A stretch of 7,407 nt of DNA from Oligoflexia bacterium. Its GTDB lineage: Bacteria; Bdellovibrionota; JAFGOL01. The translations under genes and the position numbers were made by a program. This document shows, piece by piece, positions 1 through 5,729 of this stretch. The notes beneath the pieces were generated by a model, which was given only the letters and a program-made list of their open reading frames with translations, did no database searches and was not told where the DNA came from. The DNA lies in contig JAFGOL010000177.1 in assembly GCA_016926495.1 (NCBI GenBank), forward strand, positions 1-7,407, given 5' to 3'. Every line of letters begins with the position of its first letter. The stretch's first letter is position 1.

Positions 1-893
1 GAAAAGTTCCTGCATGTATAACAGTCGCATGTTTCCTCAACCGGTTTTTTATCGCTAAAAAAACACGACCGTTTAATCGATATCCTGCCGTTAAACGTAT
101 ACAGCGTACCGTTACGGGCATTCCTTGTCGGAATAACGCAATCAAACATGTGAACACCGTTTTTGACGGCAAACAGTATATCCTCGGGTTCACCGACACC
201 CATAAGGTAAACCGGCTTACCGGACGGCAAATGAGAAGATAAATCGTTCAATATACGGTACATGTCGGGCTTTGGCTCCCCCACACTGAGCCCGCCTATG
301 GCGTACCCGTCAAAACCTGTGTCAAGCAGCCTGTCCAGACTTTCCTTCCTGAGCCGGCTGTGCATGCCGCCCTGTATGATCCCGAAAAGGCTCCCGCCCT
401 TTCCAAGCCTTTCCCATTCCTTTTTTGATCTCACGGCCCACCTGGCGGTAAGTTCAAGGGATTTGCGTACATATGAATAATCCGCGTCACAGGGAGGACA
501 CTCATCAAAAACCATCCTGATGTCCGCGGACAACGCGTCCTGTACCTGCATGGAAATTTCGGGGGTGATAAGGTGTTTTGATCCGTCTATATGGGACCTG
601 AAGCAAACACCCTCTTCCGTTATTTTTCTTAACCTGGCAAGGCTGAAGACCTGGTAGCCTCCGCTATCCGTCAAAATAGGCCTGTTCCAGCCCATAAAAT
701 CATGGAGGCCTCCGAATTCAGTAATAAGTTTATGCCCTGGTCTTAAAAAAAGATGATAGGTATTACCCAATATTACCGAAACTTCCAGTTTGTGCAACAT
801 ATCAGGCGGTACGGCCTTAACAGTTCCCTTTGTACCCACGGGCATGAATACCGGTAATTCTATATCACCGTGACGGGTGCTGATGCTTCTCAA
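1..893 (-). CDS. tgt: Queuine/preQ1 tRNA-ribosyltransferase (3' end outside window)
   Basis: 297 codons are visible; the C-terminal end lies before position 1. Tgt exchanges guanine 34 of tRNAs with GUN anticodons (Asp, Asn, His, Tyr) for preQ1, the step that leads to queuosine. Seen in order: FMPVGTKGTVK at 16-26; ILGNTYHLFLRPG at 41-53; LTDSGGYQVFSL at 74-85, with base-binding Asp76; FDEC at 129-132; GIIQGG at 171-176; GGLSVGEPKPDM at 200-211; and MFDCVIPTRNARNG at 249-262, with the nucleophile Asp251. CDCYTC at 289-294 gives three of the four zinc ligands; the His is outside. Cys132 and Val204 are the bacterial preQ1-type pair (Zymomonas Cys158/Val233). The TTG start at 893 is chosen because TGA sits directly upstream in frame and AGGA lies 7 nt before it. 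The N-terminus is about 13 residues shorter than E. coli Tgt and lacks the usual ARxG segment. Confidence 0.93.
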   Translation of the reverse strand, partial: MRSISTRHGDIELPVFMPVGTKGTVKAVPPDMLHKLEVSVILGNTYHLFLRPGHKLITEFGGLHDFMGWNRPILTDSGGYQVFSLARLRKITEEGVCFRSHIDGSKHLITPEISMQVQDALSADIRMVFDECPPCDADYSYVRKSLELTARWAVRSKKEWERLGKGGSLFGIIQGGMHSRLRKESLDRLLDTGFDGYAIGGLSVGEPKPDMYRILNDLSSHLPSGKPVYLMGVGEPEDILFAVKNGVHMFDCVIPTRNARNGTLYTFNGRISIKRSCFFSDKKPVEETCDCYTCRNF

Positions 894-2393
894 TCACTTG
901 TCCTTTTTAATCCTGTCTATCAGGTCTCCGTACTCGTCACCTTCCTGGGCGGGTTCCGCAGGCTCGGTCTCTTCAACCTCAACCTCTTCCTCAACTTCGA
1001 CTTCCTGATCTTCATACTCAGGCTCGGTTTCTTCTTCCATGACTTCGTCCTCTACTTCCGCCTGATCCTGAGGCGGCGCTGTTTCTTCCTGGACTTTTTC
1101 AGGCGGTGCCTCTTTTACGGGAACCGGCCTCGGCCTGGGTTTAGGAGGCGGCGGAGGCGGGACCGCTCTTTTTCTGGCAGGTACGGCAATGGGTTTTACC
1201 AGGCTCTTGGGCCCCTTGTACAGCAGCTTGATATAGTTTTGCCTTCTGGATTCGAAATCCGTCCTGTTGATCTCGGTTTCGTTTTCAATATTTGCCCCGT
1301 CGATTGAAAATACGTAATCCTCGACAGGCATCCTCACGCCATGGGCCATAATAGACACGCTGTCTTTTTTATCGCGTTTATAATAGATCTCGCCAAAATA
1401 TTCCAGCCAGAAGGAAGGAACGTAGTTTATGTCAACTGAATTGGCAGGCAATACCCCGTATTTTTGTATAAAAAGCTCCATCAGCTTTTTTATTCTTCGG
1501 GTACTGTCGGCAAGTTGTTTTCTTATATCAGGCTCTTTAGACAAAAGATAATTCTGTGACTTTCTTTCCGCCCTCGTGGCCGGGTACACGTCAAAGAGCT
1601 GAAACAGGGTATCATATCCCTGTTCAAGTTCCTCCTTTTCTATCAGGGCAATACCGCTGTCGTACATTTTCAGCGCCCTGTGCTGCCTTATCTGTTCAAG
1701 TATCCACGGGTAGGAATAGATCCCTCCGAACAATATCAGGGTAAAAAGCACAAGGAAGGTAATAGCCTTTACAGGATACTTTCCCTTAAGCATTTCAATC
1801 TCCGGATTTGTGCTGATCCTGAACGCGGACTCGCCTGCCTGCGCAATTTGAGGAGCGACAGCTGCCTGTGATTTTATTTCGTTAAAATCAGTGGTGATAT
1901 TCAGATCCTGCGGAGGCTGGTTCCTGGGTGTTTTTCGCCTGTCAAAAGCTTTGCAGTCCTTTATCTGAATCCAGTCCCCCATACCTTCCTGCCACACGTA
2001 ATAAGTCCAGAATATGGTTTTGTTATCCAGACCCTGCCTGACATATTCGCCTTCGTAAGGCCCCATCTGGTTTTGTCCGTCATGAATATACCAGAGACCT
2101 TGGGCAGGCTGCGTTTCCGGAGAAGGCTCATACTGCGGTGTTTTTGAAACGCCTGCCAGGGGAACTCCTGCCCGCGGTGCGTCAACCTGGGGCTGTGTGC
2201 CTCCGGGATTTATAAGCCTTCTGTCGAATTCAGGTACATTATAAATATATTCCCAGTCCGCAAAGCCTTCCTTAAATATGTAATCGCCATACTGTACGGA
2301 GCCATCCCTGAGCATAGCGGTTATTTCATCGCCTGAATACGGACCGTAGGTTTGATTATTACAGTGTATATACCAAACCTTTTCATGAATCAT
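894..2393 (-). CDS. Tandem GYF_2-domain membrane protein with proline-rich and acidic C-terminal tail, function unknown
   Basis: The product has 499 residues. Two GYF_2-type domains open it: residues 6-58 (WYIH, GPYS, EGFADW) and 100-153 (WYIH, GPYE, EGMGDW). Both have the family pattern of W-Y, a GPY turn and a late E-G-x-x-D-W motif, and both end in FDRR, pointing to internal duplication. A Pro/Gln-rich linker (about 59-99) joins them. One hydrophobic membrane segment lies at about 209-230. It is followed by a helical, possibly TPR-like stretch (about 236-315), a mixed domain to about 400 that I do not recognise, a TonB-like proline stretch (410-442, six consecutive Pro) and a very acidic tail. 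With a single membrane segment, GYF domains in the cytoplasm and tail outside is the likely topology, but charges around the segment are not decisive. The ATG overlaps the mtnA stop (ATGA). GYF_2 domains are thought to mediate protein contacts; the function here is unknown. Confidence 0.85.
   Translation of the reverse strand: MIHEKVWYIHCNNQTYGPYSGDEITAMLRDGSVQYGDYIFKEGFADWEYIYNVPEFDRRLINPGGTQPQVDAPRAGVPLAGVSKTPQYEPSPETQPAQGLWYIHDGQNQMGPYEGEYVRQGLDNKTIFWTYYVWQEGMGDWIQIKDCKAFDRRKTPRNQPPQDLNITTDFNEIKSQAAVAPQIAQAGESAFRISTNPEIEMLKGKYPVKAITFLVLFTLILFGGIYSYPWILEQIRQHRALKMYDSGIALIEKEELEQGYDTLFQLFDVYPATRAERKSQNYLLSKEPDIRKQLADSTRRIKKLMELFIQKYGVLPANSVDINYVPSFWLEYFGEIYYKRDKKDSVSIMAHGVRMPVEDYVFSIDGANIENETEINRTDFESRRQNYIKLLYKGPKSLVKPIAVPARKRAVPPPPPPKPRPRPVPVKEAPPEKVQEETAPPQDQAEVEDEVMEEETEPEYEDQEVEVEEEVEVEETEPAEPAQEGDEYGDLIDRIKKDK
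901..904 (-). promoter_or_regulatory. Ribosome binding site supporting the TTG start of tgt
   Basis: The minus strand reads AAAAAGGACAAGTGATTG. AGGA inside the last codons of the GYF gene lies 7 nt before TTG (893-891), with the upstream TGA stop in between. The spacing is good and supports TTG; the next in-frame ATG would remove part of the conserved FMPVGT block. Confidence 0.7.
924..1166 (-). repeat. Low-complexity coding tract: proline-rich then acidic tail of the GYF protein
   Basis: Residues 410-442 hold six consecutive prolines followed by KPRPRPVPVK, similar to the proline-rich spacer of TonB-type proteins. Residues 443-490 then contain 26 Asp/Glu in 48 positions and no Lys or Arg, with EVEVEEEVEVEE-like repeats. 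At DNA level the coding strand is purine-rich with imprecise GAGGTTGAA-type repeats. No folded domain is expected here. Confidence 0.8.
2390..2393 (-). other. mtnA/GYF gene ATGA stop-start overlap
   Basis: The minus strand reads ATGA: ATG (2393-2391) starts the GYF gene and TGA (2392-2390) ends mtnA. The only Shine-Dalgarno-like sequence is a weak GGTGG at 2400-2404, so expression of the GYF gene may depend on coupling to mtnA translation. Confidence 0.85.
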
Positions 2394-3451
2394 AAGTCAC
2401 CACCCGAAAATAACGATTTAATACCGCTTTCAAAGGGAGGGTATATAATCCCTTTTTCAGTTATTATACCCGAAATAAGTGAATTAGGGGTAACATCAAA
2501 AGAAGGATTTACAGCTTTCGCGTCCGGAGGACATATACTCTTTCCGTTAATAACCCTGACTTCATCAAGGTTTCTTTCCTCGATCGGTATATGCCCGCCT
2601 GAAGGACAATTTATATCTACGGTACTCAGGGGAGCGGCAAAATACATGGGTATATTATGATGCTTTGCCAGGACCGCGACTGAGTAGGTTCCTATCTTGT
2701 TCGCGGCGTCCCCGTTGGCAGCTATCCTGTCCGCACCGACAACTATCACATCAATCTTCCCTTTTGACATCATGTACCCACTCATATTATCAGAGAGTAG
2801 CGTACAATCAATACCGTCTTTCATAAGTTCCCACATGGTCAGCCTTGCGCCCTGAAGAAAAGGACGGGTTTCGTCAGCGAAAACATGTATTTTTTTTCCC
2901 TGTTCAAACGCAGCCCTCACAACACCCAAGGCAGTACCATAACCAGCGGCACAAAGCGCGCCCGCATTACAGTGCGTCAAAATGTTCATACCGCTCTTTA
3001 CAAGAGAGCTTCCGGCCCTGCCTATGGCCTTGTTTACATTGATGTCCTCATCGTATATGGAGTGGGCTTCGGAAAGCATGTGCGCGGATATTTCCGACAC
3101 GGAAGAAGTCCTGCCGCGGATTTCCGCAAACGCCTTTTTCATTCTTTCTATGGCCCAGAAAAGATTAACGGCAGTCGGTCTTGTAGCACCGATAATATCG
3201 CATATTTCCTTGAACCCGGCTTCGTATTTATATATTTCCGTATCAGTGCTTTTTATCAATCCCAGGGCTATACCGTAAGCGGCTGAAACCCCGATCGCCG
3301 GAGCTCCCCTTACAACCATGGTTTCTATAGCTTCGGCTACTTCCTTGTACGTGCGGCAACTTACATAAATTTCCTCAACGGGCAGCTTTCTCTGGTCAAT
3401 AAAACTGACTGAATCGCCTTCCCATTTCAGAGTGTAAAAACCCTTGTGCAT
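2390..3451 (-). CDS. mtnA: S-methyl-5-thioribose-1-phosphate isomerase
   Basis: The product has 353 residues, normal for MtnA, which converts methylthioribose-1-phosphate into methylthioribulose-1-phosphate in methionine salvage. Family landmarks are present: VVRGAPAIGVSAAYG at 46-60; AVNLFWAIERM at 94-104; ILTHCNAGALCAAGYGTALG at 157-176, with the catalytic Cys at 161; ADETRPFLQGARLTMWEL at 192-209; VVGADRIAANGDAANKIGTY at 237-256, with the catalytic Asp at 241; and HIPIEERN and NPSFDVTP near 287-322. Both catalytic residues match the Cys/Asp pair known in Bacillus MtnA. It belongs to the eIF2B-alpha/beta/delta-related fold, but the RGAPAIG, HCNAG and IEERN blocks favour MtnA over ribose-1,5-bisphosphate isomerase. 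In some bacteria MtnA also serves 5'-deoxyadenosine salvage, which the context cannot decide. No other salvage gene is in the window. The start follows AGGAGG. Confidence 0.96.
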   Translation of the reverse strand: MHKGFYTLKWEGDSVSFIDQRKLPVEEIYVSCRTYKEVAEAIETMVVRGAPAIGVSAAYGIALGLIKSTDTEIYKYEAGFKEICDIIGATRPTAVNLFWAIERMKKAFAEIRGRTSSVSEISAHMLSEAHSIYDEDINVNKAIGRAGSSLVKSGMNILTHCNAGALCAAGYGTALGVVRAAFEQGKKIHVFADETRPFLQGARLTMWELMKDGIDCTLLSDNMSGYMMSKGKIDVIVVGADRIAANGDAANKIGTYSVAVLAKHHNIPMYFAAPLSTVDINCPSGGHIPIEERNLDEVRVINGKSICPPDAKAVNPSFDVTPNSLISGIITEKGIIYPPFESGIKSLFSGGDL

Positions 3452-3462
3452 AATCCTGTCTG

Positions 3463-3468
3463 CCTCCT
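3463..3468 (-). promoter_or_regulatory. Ribosome binding site of mtnA, overlapping the asmA-like stop
   Basis: A perfect AGGAGG overlaps the TAG stop of the asmA-like gene (TAGGAGG). It lies 11 nt before the mtnA ATG at 3451, slightly longer than the usual optimum. No better in-frame start lies nearby, and the MHKGFYTLKW start matches the family. Confidence 0.75.
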
Positions 3469-5719
3469 AGAACTTTATTTTTTTCAACATGTTCTTAAGT
3501 TCCTTGCCCGCCTTTTCGGTAGCCTTTTTTGCTTCCTTTTTGGCTTTCTTTTTAACTTCTTCCTTTTTCTTTTTCACGTCCGCCTTTTTCTGTTTTGCAA
3601 GACTGTCAAGCTTGGGGCTGACGTTCTTGAGAAGTTTGGATTTTTCGTGTTCCAGTGTTTTTTGCGTAATGTACTTCATGGTCAGGGGAAAATCCAGTCT
3701 CGGTTTTAACATCGGGCCGACAACATGAACAGGAAGCATTACCCTGTCCTCCTTTGCCAGTTTGATCGGTTCGTAACGGAACTGGCCGTAAGGCATATAG
3801 AGATCAAGGTACATATCTATATACTGGTCCATGCCCACAACGCCCTTGCCCTTGACGGTATAGGCGCCGTCTTCGGCAAGCAACTGCTCTACATTGATCT
3901 TTTCATCCTTAATATTGAAAACTCCGGATACCGTTTCCCATCCTACGTCGTTACTCAGCTTTATCCTGTCCTTCAGAAAAGATACCTTGTCTGTCTGTTC
4001 ACTGATCATCTTGTTCATGCTGGCAGCGGAATAAACAAATTTTTTGAAAGAGAAGCCGCCGTTTCCGGTCAGCCTCTTTTGTATCTGTCCGGCCGTAAAA
4101 CCGGACGAGGCAAAAGTCAGGTTACATGAAATATCTCCGGACGCGGAATCCTTTAACGAGGGAACAAAAGTATTTACGGCATCGGAAATCTTGAGACCGT
4201 CAATCTTTGCCTTTCCGCTATATGCCGGATTGGACGGGTTCAGCGCAACCCTGACCGAGGAATCGATTTTTCCGCCCAGCAATTCCATGTAAACCTTTTT
4301 TACGTCAGCGGAATCCCTGTTCAGGGCGGCGTTAGCCTTGATATTGTTAACAAAAAGGTTATCCATTTTAACCTTTTTCATATCTGCGTTAAGAAATAAT
4401 GAATACCGCGCAATTGAACTCCTGATAAGATTGATGTCTTCCCTGCTTATTACGGGGTCTTCTTCCGAACCGGCCTGCTTTGAGCCTGAAGCTTTTGTCC
4501 CGTCCGATGACTTTGATGCCTTGACGGCTTTGGCTTTTTCAGATTTTGAAGATGAAGAAGGAGGAGGTAAAACAAGTTCAAGAAAACCGGACGCAATATC
4601 CGCGCTTATAATGTTGGTTGCATTCGCCTTATTGCTCAACGAAAGGGAGATATCGCCTTTTTGGCCCCCGCCCACGCTAAGCTCCGTAATATTCACCGCG
4701 AGCTTTTTTACGTAAGGAAGCGGCAATACCTTTCCTTTAACCGATGCCGAAACCGCCAGCTTTCCCTTGACCTTGTTCTGTTTTATTGCGGGCGCAATAG
4801 CTGACAGCTCCGAAATATCAAGGGGAGACACTGTTTCAATTCCGAGATCAACCACGGGAGACTCGTCTTTTAAATCCGAAACCCTGCCTTTTGCCTCAAG
4901 CCATTTATCCGGCAGCGAAACTGTAAGTTTATGTATGTCAAGGGAGTTAAAATCAGTCTTGCCGTTCAAATCCACGGCAAGGGGAAGTCCGAGCCCGTCA
5001 AGCTTTACGTTTGTTTTCAACAACAGCTTGTCTTTTGATTCCAGCAGAAGATTTGCTATAAAATTAATCCTGCCCGTCAGCGTTTCCGACGCCTGTTTTA
5101 CGCTGAAAGGAGTGCTCAGTTCTATATCAGCTTTGCGGGAAACAGGATCAACCTCTACATCAACCTCAAGATCGCTTATCTTTACCGAAGCGTCCGGTGA
5201 AGTAAAATTAACCATGGCTTCATTAATATGAAAGCCGAGGCTCGCCACCAGGATATAAGTCGGAATTTCCATTTTTTCAGCCGGCTGCGTTTTCGCGTCC
5301 GGCTCCCCGGCGGCCGCGGGTCCGCTTTTAATTACATCCACTATGTTATTCGTGCTTTTCGTTGCTATAACATTAAACACGGGATTGTCCAAATCAAGCG
5401 TCAGCTTGGGACTGCCAAAAAGCAGGGACAATATATTGAAATTAAGGTCCACGCTTTTGCAGGTCAGCAGTTCCTGCTTTTTAAATTCAGGAGAGGATAA
5501 AAACCTTATTCCCTTTGCCTCAAAATGGACTACCGGAAACAGTTTCATCCCTATTGAATTTATTTCAAGCTCACCGTTTGTATTTTCCTTGACCAGGGAT
5601 ATGGCGCTTTTCTTTACAGTCTCTACGTCAACGACAAAATAAACGACCAGTAACCCGGCAAACCACAAAACTATCAGGATAGCCAGGGCGACCAGAGAAT
5701 ACTTAAAAACTTTTTTCAT
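3467..5719 (-). CDS. AsmA-like inner-membrane-anchored envelope protein with Lys-rich C-terminal tail
   Basis: The product has 750 residues. An N-terminal membrane anchor (about 7-30, after MKKVFKYS) is followed by an AsmA-type start: a GELEINSIGMKLFP segment at 49-62, GIRFLSSPEFKKQELLTCKSV at 70-90 and an LTLDLDNPVFNV strand at 106-117. A long beta-rich body of repeated amphipathic strands follows, as in AsmA/TamB/YicH-type bridge-like proteins linked to phospholipid transport or outer-membrane assembly. The AsmA C-terminal module covers about 500-685, with DISCNLTFASSGF at 529-541 and LTGNGGFSFKKFVY at 550-563. A disordered Ser/Lys linker lies at about 386-420 and a Pro/Ala linker at 131-150. 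Residues 691-750 form a Lys-rich helical tail (24 Lys, 8 acidic), unusual for E. coli AsmA. The start is supported by GAGG overlapping the gatB stop. I assign the family, not a named gene; the transported substrate is unknown. Confidence 0.85.
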   Translation of the reverse strand: MKKVFKYSLVALAILIVLWFAGLLVVYFVVDVETVKKSAISLVKENTNGELEINSIGMKLFPVVHFEAKGIRFLSSPEFKKQELLTCKSVDLNFNILSLLFGSPKLTLDLDNPVFNVIATKSTNNIVDVIKSGPAAAGEPDAKTQPAEKMEIPTYILVASLGFHINEAMVNFTSPDASVKISDLEVDVEVDPVSRKADIELSTPFSVKQASETLTGRINFIANLLLESKDKLLLKTNVKLDGLGLPLAVDLNGKTDFNSLDIHKLTVSLPDKWLEAKGRVSDLKDESPVVDLGIETVSPLDISELSAIAPAIKQNKVKGKLAVSASVKGKVLPLPYVKKLAVNITELSVGGGQKGDISLSLSNKANATNIISADIASGFLELVLPPPSSSSKSEKAKAVKASKSSDGTKASGSKQAGSEEDPVISREDINLIRSSIARYSLFLNADMKKVKMDNLFVNNIKANAALNRDSADVKKVYMELLGGKIDSSVRVALNPSNPAYSGKAKIDGLKISDAVNTFVPSLKDSASGDISCNLTFASSGFTAGQIQKRLTGNGGFSFKKFVYSAASMNKMISEQTDKVSFLKDRIKLSNDVGWETVSGVFNIKDEKINVEQLLAEDGAYTVKGKGVVGMDQYIDMYLDLYMPYGQFRYEPIKLAKEDRVMLPVHVVGPMLKPRLDFPLTMKYITQKTLEHEKSKLLKNVSPKLDSLAKQKKADVKKKKEEVKKKAKKEAKKATEKAGKELKNMLKKIKF
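3470..3649 (-). other. Lys-rich helical tail of the AsmA-like protein (residues 691-750)
   Basis: This segment encodes 24 Lys and 8 Asp/Glu in 60 residues (net about +16), with many KKK and KKKK runs spaced by Ala and Glu, as in a charged single helix or coiled coil. It follows the AsmA C-terminal module and runs to the stop. If the N-terminal anchor has the usual N-in topology, this tail lies outside the inner membrane. Confidence 0.8.
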
Positions 5720-5725
5720 AAATTA

Positions 5726-5729
5726 CCTC
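5726..5729 (-). promoter_or_regulatory. Ribosome binding site of the asmA-like gene, embedded in the gatB stop
   Basis: The minus strand reads TGAGGTAATTTATG across 5730-5717. GAGG shares bases with the gatB TGA stop and lies 6 nt from the ATG. It fixes the start at 5719 and implies that ribosomes finishing gatB are close to the next start. Confidence 0.75.

Noticed and set aside
1068..1166. GYF protein as a TonB energy transducer
   Set aside because: The proline stretch is TonB-like, but no TonB C-terminal domain follows: the protein ends in an acidic tail. The membrane segment is also central rather than N-terminal.
870..1307. Long plus-strand open frame of 145 codons opposite the end of the GYF gene
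   Set aside because: It mirrors the Glu- and Pro-rich tail, giving Phe/Leu/Arg-rich junk, spans the GYF/tgt junction antisense, and has no recognisable motif.
2390..3451. mtnA as ribose-1,5-bisphosphate isomerase or an eIF2B-like subunit
   Set aside because: The RGAPAIG, HCNAG, VGADRIAANGDAANKIGT and HIPIEERN blocks and the full length fit MtnA much better.
3452..3466. Terminator or promoter between the asmA-like gene and mtnA
   Set aside because: Only 15 nt separate the genes, occupied largely by the mtnA ribosome binding site; there is no room for a stem-loop with T-tract or a promoter.
2352..5642. Many plus-strand open frames opposite mtnA and the asmA-like gene
   Set aside because: All are antisense to genes with clear family motifs, none has a family motif of its own, and several overlap each other in different frames.
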